Part shown: positions 36,128 to 64,000 of the stretch, in pieces
Numbering within the stretch: position 1 is the stretch's first letter
How the letters are laid out: every line of letters starts with the position of its first letter
Source: Branchiostoma floridae
Lineage: Eukaryota > Chordata > Leptocardii > Amphioxiformes > Branchiostomatidae
Assembly (NCBI RefSeq): GCF_000003815.2
Contig: NC_049992.1
Coordinates: forward strand, 9,649,538-9,713,537
DNA length: 64,000 nucleotides
Reading direction: 5' to 3'
Notes under the pieces: model-generated
Told to the model about the DNA's origin: nothing
The model's input: the letters and a program-made list of their open reading frames with translations, nothing else
The model's database searches: none
Position numbers and translations under genes: made by a program

Positions 36128-38370
36128 GTTGACCGTTCTTGGGATAAGAATATGAAATACAACGTCAACAGTTAGGCGGTTTTGTTAACGATGATAACTC
36201 GCCAAAGGTGCTGTACACTCGGGTTTAGTTTTACACGTACCATATGGCCATATGCATCAGTGCGGTTTATGTAATGGATCTAGTTTACTATCAAGTTCAA
36301 ATAATGCAAAGAATTATTTCTATTTCTAACATTCCTGGTGGGACATTGCGTCCTTAGGAAAGGAACGTAACGTTCTTCAATCTGTAAAATGGGTACCTGA
36401 CTTCGGTTGTTGGGGTAAAGGCCGTAAAAGAAAAGGGATGGACTCCTGGCACTATGGTTCACTGCCCTTATGACCTCGAAAATGCTTTGGAACCTTTAAG
36501 TTGGATCTATACAATTAAAGATGACTGATGACAAGTGTTCAGGACCTACCTTGTCTATGAGGGCTTCTCGTACCCCTACATGACTAACTGAAGGTCTGGT
36601 CTTTGTGTAACACATGTAGCAACGTTTATAGTTTATAAAGTCTGAAGTCTACAGCAAGATTAGTAATCTGTTGTAACTGCATTACGTGAACACAAGGGCT
36701 TTCAGCTTAAGGTCGACTACAAAGAAAAAAAAGAAAAAGAATGGCATCCGGTGTCTCCGCATGTGACACCAGTTGCCACGCTTGTCAAGTAGTTGTGGTA
36801 ATTACGTTTTACTCAATTAAGGATTAATAACCCGCCCCAAGGTGTATATGGTGTCATAACGCCTGGTTCTTTGCTATCGCCACCGAATGAAACCACCAAT
36901 TGAGCGAAACAGGTCCCCAAAAGACCCCAGATTCGTCGTAAAAATGTATCGGTCGGATGAGGGTAAATAACGGGAAGATAGTAATCAGTAATCGAAAGAT
37001 AGGCTGTCAGGAAAAAAACATTTACTTACTAGGAATGAGGCCGATAGAACATGATGATAACAGCTTTACTTGCACAACAATTGTACAAGGTTCAAACTAT
37101 GGCATCTACTGGTACATAATTACATGGAAAGTTCCACAAGACTTATCTACCTGATACAAGAGTCTGGTGAATGGGATTTATCGATGAGAATGGGATTTTT
37201 CAATCATTGGAGGAATTTCTATCGTCTAAACTTTCTTATATATTTTTTCCTATGTATGCCATAGAACCTCCACCCGGCCCGTAAGGATCGGTTACCAGGC
37301 TAGAAGCATCATGCCCGACTCACTATGATCGAGGACTGACTGGCCGAATAAGGTTGCTCTGAAACATTTGTGTCTTTATTTGCGTCTTTATTTCTTCGCA
37401 CATATATACATGAAATTAAAAACATTGTACATAGGAAATAAATGCGTGCAGGGTAAGGTCATAAACCATAAAGGCGTCTCATGGGCCTCCCCTAGGTTGC
37501 AAAATAAATCAATTGTACATAATCAAATCAAAGGAATGAACACATAACATCAGTTGCAATTGTAACGTTAAATAACCTAATAACAGAATTTATCTTACAA
37601 AAGATCAATAAGAAGTACAAATCAAATAGAAATACGTCGGAAATTTACAAAAGGATCTATGTGTCTTCTGAATTATTTTTTAATAAACAAATTTTAAAAA
37701 CGAAACAAGGAAAACAAACAAATCAGGGGAAAGTTACCATTTCCTCTGCTCCCCCCAAAAATCTAGTAGTGAAAATCTCAAAGCATATCAACCATTTGCT
37801 TGTTCGTACTGACGAACTCCTATGTGACCACCTAACTGTCTGATGTTCGTGCAAAGCATGTAACTGCATTGCGTAAATACAATTGCTTTATTTTTGGCAG
37901 CTCTTTCAGCTTGAAGTAACAACATTCATTAAAAGTTAATTAAATGGAAATTAGTTGTCTGGGAGGAAAGCAGCACATTTCTGTTAATTAGGTTCAATGC
38001 CAAGCAACCATTTGTTAAGACATCCCAAACACATCCTAAATTCAATTTGTGGTGGGGACGTGTAGTACAATGGAAGGGGTTTAGCTTTATGTCCTGGGTT
38101 CAAATTCTAATTTACATTAGTTTCCACCTTTACAAATGGATAAGGAATGTTAACTGACTTACAGAAACCAATCATACAGGATGTCTTGGCATTCTCCTTG
38201 GTAATTTGTTATTAAGGAGGTTCATACAGCAGTGTCAAGCTCCGTCTTAACTGTAATGGCAGCTTGCAAACAGTTATCTCTAACTCCTTTGATAGAAAAA
38301 GAAGATATAGCCATTGACTTATATGTTATTTGTGGGACATAAATGAATGTTATTTTTTTGTTCTTGACAA
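36128..38370. other. Upstream region of gene 3 and downstream of gene 2
   Basis: About 2.2 kb without exons. 36300-36500 is a SINE body ('cattgcgtcctta', 'aaatgggtacctgacttcgg', 'cactgcccttatg'). 37900-38045 matches 44225-44375 upstream of gene 2, and 38215-38370 matches the 3' flank of gene 1 (46326-46477). Promoter elements cannot be pinpointed. Confidence 0.5.
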
Positions 38371-41300
38371 TCACCAATAGTAACAGTAGTGAAGCTTGTG
38401 GTCTCTGCTACCCCCTGTGTCGTACGGATGCGCTCCCCGGCGATAATTAATATTATCGTCATCTTCATCGTCCCAGCGGAAGTATTCCTCCCTTACATTC
38501 ATCCTGAGGACCTGCAAACAACATATCCTTGTTAGTCCTACACCACTTAAGATTTTCCACTGGAGTCCATTACTAACTGGCAAAGCTCTATAACATTATA
38601 TGTCAACCATATTGAAAACTTTGTTACGATACTTTGTTATAGATTTGTTACGATTAATGCTAATAAAACAGCAATTTGAAATAAAACGACGAGGATTGAC
38701 TAAGTCTTGAGACATGACATGTGTAATAAAAATGAAAATAATGCATCGATTGGCAGAATCCAAGATGGCGTCTTACAAGACAGGTGAGATGCAAAAGTTT
38801 CAGCAACATTTCGGTCAGCTGAATGCAAAAGCAGAAGCCCGTAGGTTACTTATTCCTCACCTTTTGGCATCCCTGCCTGAAGCGGAAGAGGTAAAACGGT
38901 TTGCGGCTGGGTAGCGGGATGCGGGTGTTGGCGCTACCATCGTTACGACAGCAGTACCAGATGAGCGTGTTGTGATTGTACGTCCCGTCGGGCACTACGC
39001 CACTCCTACGGTTTGCATTGTTGTCGTCTTCGTCGTCCCAGAACAGCTCCCCAGTTTGGAAACCTAGAAACGCAGTATCAAATTTTCATTACCTAGTATA
39101 CATATCTTCATCCATGACAGCCGCAGTCTAATGTTAACCTGAAAGTCTTTGATGAGAATGAGAATGACTAGAGACTTCAGAGTTGAAGGATTCCTACGTT
39201 CCATTTTGTACACGTCAAACACAAAAAAACGCGTACAGTTTACATATACAAGAAAACTGACAAATCAGCATTCATAGAGGGATTGCAGAACTTAGAAAAT
39301 AATTCAAAGAAAGAGTCCCAACTAACTGTCCGGTAGAAGACAACTGGAACTACTTCACAAAAGGACTCAAACCATTTATTCTCAAACATGTATCATGGAA
39401 AATACCATCAAATAAGAATCACTGTGCCTGGTTTAATTCAGCTCTTAAACGAATAATCAAGAAGAAGAAAAAAGTCTACAAAAGAGCTACGAGTACAATG
39501 GAAGAACACGATTGGGAAAACTTTAAGACCACGCGCAGACTGGCTAAGCAAATAAAAAATTAGAAAAGCACACAACGAATATCTGAAGGAGATCTTAGGC
39601 GAAGCACTAGAGAACCCCAAGATGTTTTGGCAGTATGTGGAAAGTAATACGTAGACGTAGATGTAGACTGATGATTATGTCAAAGACCATCGTTTCTATT
39701 GCGTTGTAACTTAAGGCGTACAAACATTATACCTACGTACCACTCGGACATCCACTCCTCTTGAAGATACAGTAGCTACCACGTGGCCAGGTGCCGTGTC
39801 CTTGCCAAGAAGATGTCTGGATTGGGAGGGTAGAGATGTGAAGGTTACAATTTTTGCTCAAACTCTATGACTAAATATACACTACACAGGGTATTCTGAA
39901 TGTTTGTTATTGAATATATGTGTGTAAAGTAGAATACCGATTTAAATATGATCATCTATCTAATCTACATACAATACTTTTTGTACTTTTGAGAAATAAC
40001 TCTGACCACGCTCACTTTCATGCAAAATTTCTGATACATGTTGCCCCTCCAGAAATCTCCATCAAAATGCAGTCCTGACGTCCAGTAGTTGTTGGCGCCG
40101 TCGTCCTCGGTGTCATGGTAACGGTAGCCCGTGTGCCAGGTCACGCCTGCAGATTCCGGGCAGCCTGTGTTAGTCCTGGGTAAGCCGTACGTTCCTGTTG
40201 GCCAGTCTGCGTGGAGAAAAGATACAAGAGTTACTCTCCATAAGAGTTTAAGGAGTGAGCTCGTTACCTTTTCCTCCGTTTTCTGAAAGCCTTTAAGGGA
40301 TAGAGTGTCAGAAAGCGGGACAATCAGAAGACGAGAACGCCCCCCTTCAATAGATCCCTGCTTGGTATAGCCTTGAATCCATGCATCTTTGTCAACACAA
40401 GCCCGCTCCTAACAGCGACCAAAACTAACAAGGCTGGACTCCAGGCTATGCCTGCCGGGTAAAAGAGTCTCTGGAGCTGGAATGAGATTCTACATTTTCT
40501 TTAAAGAAACGCTGTTCAAACTGCAGGTAAATCATAATATGATCTATGGAGGAAAATATACTGCCTTTAGATTTGAACCCTATTAATGTATGTCTATGTT
40601 GAATATCGAGTAATTCAATCTTAATACTCTCCAGCTTTATAACTTCACTGCTGTTTGACCAACAATAGATTTATACAGAAAGGAACTATGTTTGCCATTT
40701 GTAAAGTTACTGAACACTTAGCTAGAATATGACTAAGATATACATACCACCGGAACAGCTCCTTCCGTCCGTATCTAGGGTAAAGGCCCCATGGCATTCA
40801 CACCGGTAGCTTCCTTGTGTGTTCTCGCAGACATGGTCACAGCCATGGTTTCCTGTGCATTCGTTTATATCTGCAAAAGTATCAAAGGTAACATTTTGTT
40901 TTTCAGTCATTCATCTATTACGTTAGTAATCTTACCACTAACATTTTGTTATCGTCGTATTTTGCGGTACATTTAATGTTGTCCATTTTAGTGATACCTG
41001 TACCAAAAAAATGTGTTCCTCAACAGCTGCATCCATCTAACAATGAGCATATGCTTACCAACACATGTCATTCCTCTGGGCTCATAGCCATGACCACACT
41101 GGCAGCTGAAGCTTCCCGGACTATTTTGGCACCTGTTCGGCGTTGGTCCACATGGGTTCCCAAGGCATTCATCGATATCTAAGTATGAAAGAAGAAATAA
41201 TGTGGCATCTGAGGGATGATTTCTCATCCACTAATGCGGATGTAAGATAAAAGTAATATTCATATTTACATTTAGTGTGTTTTTTTTTTCGTGTAAGCAT

Positions 41301-43091
41301 TTTACCTAGCTGATTAATGCATACGTTTTCTGGTGTTTTCGAATCTGGTGTTTTTAATGGTGCTGTAACATACATTCGCATAATTCCACCAGGTGCCATT
41401 ATACCGCCACCTCAAAAAACGTAGTTATAGAGGCCTTCTCAAGATTGTCTTCAACACCTAAATATCTGAATTGTATTACATTTAGGATATTTAACATTCG
41501 GTGTTCAAGACAATCTTGGGAAGACTTCTATACTAACGTTTTTTTTTTGAGGTGGCGGTATAATGGCACCTGGTGGAATTATGATAATTGATGTTACCCA
41601 ACCTCGTCGTAGGGTTTACCCTTCCATCCTCGGGGATAACTGCAGCTATCTGAGACGCAAAATGGGGGCCGAATGTTCGAGGAGGTGCCTCGAGAACTTA
41701 ATAGACATCACAGCACCATTACTCATGTGAGTAAAACAGCAACGAGGTATTGATATGACGTACTCACCAACACAGTCGCTTGAGGCCTCCGACCCCACGG
41801 CGTCTGTACCCGTGCCCAGTGGACAGGATAAACATTCGGTTTCACCATGTCTGGCTTGGAATGTCCCCATCGGACACAGGTCACACGGGTCTGTACCGGT
41901 CTGGGAGAAGCTGCCAGGTGCACATGGTCCTGAAAACGGTACACCATCATCATCAAATACTTACAGTCAAAAGATATTTCATTAAATTTCTATATAGCAT
42001 ACCCACTGAAGACGATACAGATTTAAGCACATTCGGGCATACAGTGATAGTATGGCATAATTTCCGTGTCAAATTTTCTTATTGGAAAAGGTACCTTAAA
42101 TAAACAAAAATGAACGTCAATACGTCTTTGAACAAAATTCTTTTCGGTAGGCCTGAAAGGGGCCTTTTGAACGATGCCCATACGTCCCTCATACAACTTC
42201 CGTGTCAAAATGACGTTAAAGATATTATACCTTAAACATACGAAAATACACGTACAGTGCTGCGATGGGGACGTTGACCTTATTCGGAGAAGAAGGAGAG
42301 GAAACGGAGCAAAACAATATGTTGCCCTTCCATGAAGGTAAACATAAAAGGAACATGACACTCAGGAACCTTACCAACGAATCTTTGTGACAAGGAGTGT
42401 TCCCGGGTGCGCACAACCTGCAGTTTCGCCTGGTCAATCTTTGTCTTCACCTCTGATATTAGACCTAGTGAATGCCACAAAGTCTTGAGTTAGAGTTTTC
42501 TTACAAATAAGACATTTTTCAACGAATTTGTTCAATGCAAAGCCACTCAAGCGCTCCTAAATATATGCAATGGGCTGAGGTCATGATGGAAATTAATTAC
42601 TTTGATAGGAGATATATGTATAGCGGCAAACTCTGTTTTGGAAGGCCTGAAGATTGTGTACAGGAGGAAAACAGTTGTCATCGAGATAGTTCCATAGTGT
42701 GGCAGTCTGAGGAAAGAAGCTGTCTCTGTACAAGGACCTTGATTGTGTATATAAAGAACTTTGTTAACCGCTAATACCCCCCTCACATTAGGCGCAAATC
42801 GATCGGACGACTAGTCTGCGAGCTCTAAATTACGAGGAGGCATAACCCTGCTGCCAATGAAGAAATGGCAGAGTTCCCCCCTTCCCGTCAGAGTCATGCT
42901 TCCTCGTAACTTAGAGCTCGCAGACTCGTCGTCCGATCGATTTTCGCCTAATGTGAGGGAGGTATAAAGACGACCTACTGACTTTTCAACTGTGCTGCTT
43001 CCTGCTTAGTTATTCCGTACACATTCCGGCTTTGCCACATGGCCACAAAGTACAGGAGAACGAAGGTCTTGCTGTAGGTCCAGTTCCCCAT
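38371..43091 (-). CDS. ApeC gene 2: short GCC2-EGF-EGF-ApeC protein
   Basis: Nine exons: 43091-42983, 42464-42375, 41929-41768, 41178-41059, 40870-40748, 40206-40016, 39816-39741, 39063-38861, 38511-38371. Total 1215 nt, 404 residues, phases consistent. Signal peptide and helix exons match gene 3; then one third-type GCC2 repeat, two calcium-binding EGF modules (DIDECLGNPCGPTPNRC and [15 protein letters not shown]) and a full eight-cysteine ApeC ending LHYCYYW. Exon 1 uses a weaker donor (GTCAGT) that lies 17 bases from the end of a foldback MITE. The set of modules is a strict subset of gene 1's 3' end plus the gene 3-type leader. Predicted secreted; likely bacterial-glycan binding through ApeC by analogy with lancelet ACP proteins. 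Confidence 0.87.
39195..39650 (+). mobile_element. LINE fragment in a gene 2 intron
   Basis: Plus-strand remnant readable as the linker between endonuclease and reverse transcriptase of a CR1/Jockey-type LINE (WFNSALKRIIKKKKKVYK, then EEHDWENFKTTRR), with an in-frame stop. Antisense to gene 2. No reverse transcriptase region remains. Confidence 0.6.
41379..41583. mobile_element. Foldback element beside a decayed EGF exon
   Basis: Arms of about 82 bp (starting ATAATTCCACCAGGTGCC) face each other across about 40 bp. One end lies within about 15 bp of the EGF remnant in the same intron, so insertion may have helped to destroy that exon. Confidence 0.8.
41598..41650 (-). pseudogene. Decayed EGF exon in gene 2
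   Basis: Reads CSYPRGWKGKPYDE where the intact exon of gene 1 (50471-50355) reads CSCPRGWKGKTCDE. Two of the EGF cysteines have become tyrosine, the donor is lost (the exon runs into 'ggttgggtaac'), and the 5' half is replaced by SINE-like DNA. It marks an EGF module that gene 2 once had. Confidence 0.75.
42775..42966. mobile_element. Foldback MITE in gene 2 intron 1
   Basis: About 190 bp with arms of about 80 bp (ATACCCCCCTCACATTAGG and its mirror near 42950). A one-ended relative with the same first 50 bp is at about 13993-14050 downstream of DCAF17 coding exon 14. Confidence 0.8.
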
Positions 43092-43179
43092 GTTGGCTGT
43101 TTACGTTGCTCCGCTAAGAATAAGAGATACACTGTTAACAGTTATGCGGCTTTGTTAACGATGATCACTTGCAACAAAA

Positions 43180-43660
43180 GTGCGCGATCGTGTGGAATAA
43201 CGACTCCTGGTGCCTGGTTCGAGTCCCGTCGTGTCACCGATCTCGTGTCCTTCGGAAAGTTACTTTAGGGCGCGGTCACATAGTTCGTGCTACGATCGCT
43301 AACTTTTGGCATTTTTTAGGACAGCCATGCATGTGTCCTACAATGTTCAGCTGTCTTGCTGCACAAACGCTCTCTTGGATCCTTGTGGGTGGTTGGCTCT
43401 GTTACTACTCGCTTAAAAATCCTATTATCAAAATTGTACGACGGTCGAACGACCTACATGTGACTGCGCCTTTACACAACTTTTCTCACTTCACCCATGT
43501 GTAAAAAAAATGGGTACCTGACTTCGGCTGGGAAGAAAAAAGGCGATGGTAAGAGAGGGTTGGGCTCTGCCTCCCAATATAGTAATCTAGACACATACAC
43601 AGAAGATGACAACCCACTACCCCATGGGGCCTTAAGAAGACCTTGGGACTACTTTTTTTT
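43180..43660 (+). mobile_element. tRNA-derived SINE, split by a MITE
   Basis: Head with 'gcctggttcgagtccc' (B box) and 'gtgtccttcggaaagttac', body with 'tctcacttcacccatgtgtaa', 'atgggtacctgacttcgg' and 'gggctctgcctccca'. The element at 43268-43470 interrupts it. Confidence 0.7.
43268..43470. mobile_element. MITE nested inside the SINE
   Basis: 203 bp with inverted ends GGGCGCGGTCACAT and GGCGCAGTCACAT, flanked by TTTA on both sides. Joining the flanks restores the expected SINE phrase 'cttta-cac'. A related end (GGGCGCGGTCGGAAAGG) occurs at 35640. Confidence 0.75.
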
Positions 43661-43961
43661 TATTTTCCAAGCTGTACCACACGAATCAAAGCAACGTGTT
43701 GGCTATTACTACAATGTTTACAGAAATTAAAGTATAGGATCTATTCCTATCATTCCGGCTAGACGTTGCGCCCATAGGAAAGGCATGCAACTTTCTTCAC
43801 TCCGCTCAGGTACCTGGCTACGGTTTCGGAGGTAAAATTTGAAAGGCCGTGGAAGGAGAGGGATGGGTCTATGACAGTATGGTCCACTGCCCTTATGGCT
43901 CCCAAAAGGCTTGCGGACCTTTAACTTTTTCCTATCCATTTAAAAATGACTTTACAGGACT

Positions 43962-44061
43962 NNNNNNNNNNNNNNNNNNNNNNNNNNNNNNNNNNNNNNN
44001 NNNNNNNNNNNNNNNNNNNNNNNNNNNNNNNNNNNNNNNNNNNNNNNNNNNNNNNNNNNNN
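43962..44061. other. Assembly gap of 100 N
   Basis: Exactly 100 undetermined bases, probably a placeholder of unknown true size, within SINE-rich DNA upstream of gene 2. Confidence 1.
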
Positions 44062-45228
44062 GGCTCCGCCTGTTCGTAAATACTACCTACATGGATGGAG
44101 TGCTGTCGAAACCCTACATGACCATCTGCCGTCTGATCTTCGTGCAACGTACAATGTATGTAACAACGTTCAAAACGTCATTACGTATCTCTTGTAATTG
44201 TGGACAAGAGGGTGTTTATGTCGACAGGGCTTTCAGCTTAAAGCCACAATGTATTCATTAGAAGTCGACTCAATGGAAATAAATTGTCTGAGAGGAGAGC
44301 AACACATTGCTGTTAATCAGGTTCAATGCCAAGCAACCATTTGTTAAGACATCCCAAACACATCCTAACAACACGTACGATGGGAGTTTTTTTAAACCGC
44401 GCGCTTGGTCGGAGGTACACAGTACTGAGTTCTGAGTGGTGCGGTTGTAGCCTTTAAGCGAAAAAGTGCATGCCTTTTGTGAGCATTGACTAATCGTAGT
44501 TTGTAATTGCTATAAAAAAAGAACCAGTGTCTATTTGACGTTGGCAATTTTTTCCCACGATATAGGGTAAATGTGCTCAACATAGAATGAAAAATCTGCT
44601 AAAATGTTACGTAGCTTCATTATGAACGCGCCCATGTAAACCACGAATTATAACATAGAAGTCTATGGGAAGAAGAAACTCATCAATGAGACCGTAAACA
44701 GAGCACTTAGCACTGACAAAGGCGGCAGGGCATGCAGTTGATCATAGATACTTTCATAACCAGCGGTCAGACCCATTCAATGACTTGCCTGTCGGGACCG
44801 TACACGTAAGTTGCCACTGTGGAATTTCGGGAATTTTTGCCAATCGGATATATACCTAACAGTAAGCCTAATATTTATTTCTTTTTGGGTTACATGTGGC
44901 ATATTTTTAGTGTTCTAATACGAAATGCAGTGTATTTATAAACTGTCCTAATCAATTATGAAAATTAGCCCGATTTGCATTGAATCATGTAAGGTATCTC
45001 TGAAGCTATCTACTTTCCAAATATCATGAAGATCCGTCAACCCATTCCCGAGTTATTCCCTTAAGAGATGATGCAACTACACATGCCTGCAGAAAAAAAT
45101 CCTGACATGCCTGCGAGATTTGGGGAATTTTTGTCAAACGGTCGCAAAATATACTATTAGGCTCGCCTCTGAGGCGTCACCAAAAAAAAGTTTACTGTTT
45201 GAACTGTTTTCAATGGCCTACGGCCTAC

Positions 45229-45338
45229 CTTGAAACAAGGAACATCCTTGATCGGCCACATCGCCGGCTGTCGTCTGTGTGACCGCCTAGTTCTCTTTTC
45301 CTCAGGTCAAGGCAGACTCCAAATTTGACTCTGTCCAT
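45229..45338 (-). pseudogene. Duplicated DCAF17 first exon (truncated)
   Basis: Reads from ATG at 45338: MDRVKFGVCLDLRKREL, compared with MDRGVRAKGGICLDLREREL in DCAF17 exon 1. The frame is open through 'DDSRRCGR', then diverges before the splice donor and stops soon after. Homology continues upstream to about 45660, including the 'cgccatgttggggtcacagg' segment before the start codon. It is a copy of the DCAF17 5' end and leader; the other 14 exons are absent. Confidence 0.85.
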
Positions 45339-46477
45339 TCTAGACGCCACAAGTGCGCAATTAACACTACAAACATGTCAGAAACATCCGACTACAACTA
45401 GCGCCAAATTCTTATTTTTGCTCGCCATGTTGGGGTCACAGGGTCAACGGACTAGTTCACTTGGTATTCATAGGGGTGTTTACATCAGATTCTGTGGTCG
45501 TAACTGTCGATACTCTGTCTTTAACTAGGAACCCTTGACCACCATATGCCGATAGGCATAAACAGATGATACCAGAAACAACTGAATAACGTTTTATTTG
45601 TTATTGGTTGTATAGATAAGGTTACAAATTAACATCCATGGCTGTATGATACATGTATAACATTTGACATATTAAAAGTAGAATTGAGATATTAAAGAAA
45701 AAAAAGAAAACCGTGTCACAGACACTAGCATTTTAGAAATATTCATTGATCATAGATAATAAATGCTGACAACTCACTCATATCATACGCACGTATTTCA
45801 ATGCCGCTACCAAAATAAAGAGTGCAGCGGCATACCTGAAAGTGTCTAAAAGCGCCGAATTCTTTGATACTTGGCTATAATTTAGTGTATACAGGGTGAG
45901 TCCCGGCAATAGCTACGTTTCTTATATTGCCTACCATTATTTGTATGTCATTTTTGTCACTTGCAATTAGCCTTCGGGCAAGAACTTGCAATAAAACTTC
46001 TAAAACTTCTATTTTCTAGGCCTGTTCTGTAAATCAGAATCTCCTCCTGGACTATGACAACAGCATTGGCAACAGCTTTTCGTTCTTATTGCATTACTTT
46101 CATTCATAAAACACTTCTATATACCTCTGATGGAACTGGCTTTCGATGATTTAAAGACTGAGATCCTCTGGACGGTACATCTGATGGGATCAGCGGCAAA
46201 ACTAGGCCTTTAAGGTACCCTGATTATTTTCCTGATTTTGAAAAGTATATCTTTTTTCAGAAAGTAAATCAAATCAAATGTTTTCAAATCCATAAGTAAA
46301 GGGTAAGGTACGTAATATAATTAATGAGGTTCATACAGCAGTGTCAAGCTCCATCTTATACACGCTTATAATTTTTATACTGTAATGGCAGCCTGCAACC
46401 AGGTATCTCTAACCTTTTGATAGAAAAAGAAGATATATAGTATACGTGGGCAATAAATATTTTTTTGCCCATTTCAA

Positions 46478-63936
<17,459 letters not shown>

Positions 63937-64000
63937 CTATTGACAGGAAAGCGGGAAAAAGTGAGGAGGGGGTATACAAAGTCAGTCACATTTGGGACCG

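Larger units (their letters stand above)
43092..46477. other. Region between gene 1 and gene 2
   Basis: About 3.4 kb holding two SINE bodies (about 43180-43660 and 43735-43925), a nested MITE, an assembly gap, DNA shared with the gene 3 upstream region (44210-44390), relics of the TACCTCCATGAA family (about 44940-45190) and the duplicated DCAF17 5' end (45250-45660) followed by gene 3-like 3' flank (45800-46477). The gene 2 promoter should be here. Confidence 0.55.

Overview
The window looks like nuclear DNA from a lancelet (cephalochordate, Branchiostoma-type). The basis is: intron-rich genes with chordate-type products (NBL1/DAN, DCAF17), a cluster of genes ending in the ApeC (apextrin C-terminal) domain that vertebrates lack, extracellular mosaic proteins built from phase-1 exons, and dense foldback transposons, tRNA-derived SINEs and a CR1-like LINE. 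The species is inferred from family knowledge; no search was run. All gene models were built by hand from splice signals, reading phase and paralogue comparison.

Layout. 1-9900 is gene-poor and holds several foldback elements, a CA/GA microsatellite and a CpG-rich patch that could be a non-coding first exon. 9902-11475 (+) is a three-exon NBL1/DAN, a secreted cystine-knot BMP antagonist of 194 residues. 22998-13710 (-) is a complete 15-exon DCAF17 of 528 residues, tail to tail with NBL1. 23400-25700 is a repeat block with a nearly perfect 122-bp-arm palindrome and a foldback element with a 9-bp target duplication. 26278-64000 (-) is a tandem cluster of three paralogous genes that each end in a four-exon, eight-cysteine ApeC domain.

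The ApeC cluster, in transcription order. Gene 1 (63936 to 46478, 5' end outside the window) has an SVEP1-like layout: HYR, sushi, linker with an RKKR site, three GCC2/GCC3 (ephrin-receptor-like) repeats, six EGF, pentraxin/LamG, five EGF, two sushi, three EGF, then ApeC. Gene 2 (43091 to 38371, 404 residues) has a signal peptide, short helix, one GCC2, two EGF and ApeC. Gene 3 (36127 to 26278, 780 residues) has a signal peptide, helix, four GCC2 (three nearly identical), a C-type lectin domain, a hevein-like cysteine module, another GCC2, one EGF and ApeC. Module exons are nearly all phase 1-1, and decayed EGF exons persist in introns of genes 2 and 3. Between genes 1 and 2 lies a copy of the 5' end of DCAF17, which shows that the duplicated unit once reached into that neighbour.

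How the genes may work together. NBL1 and DCAF17 look like ordinary conserved genes. The three ApeC genes are predicted secreted proteins that combine adhesive or complement-like modules with glycan-recognition modules. Given that lancelet ApeC proteins have been reported to bind bacterial muramyl dipeptide, they are candidates for a mucosal or humoral recognition set. That role is an inference.
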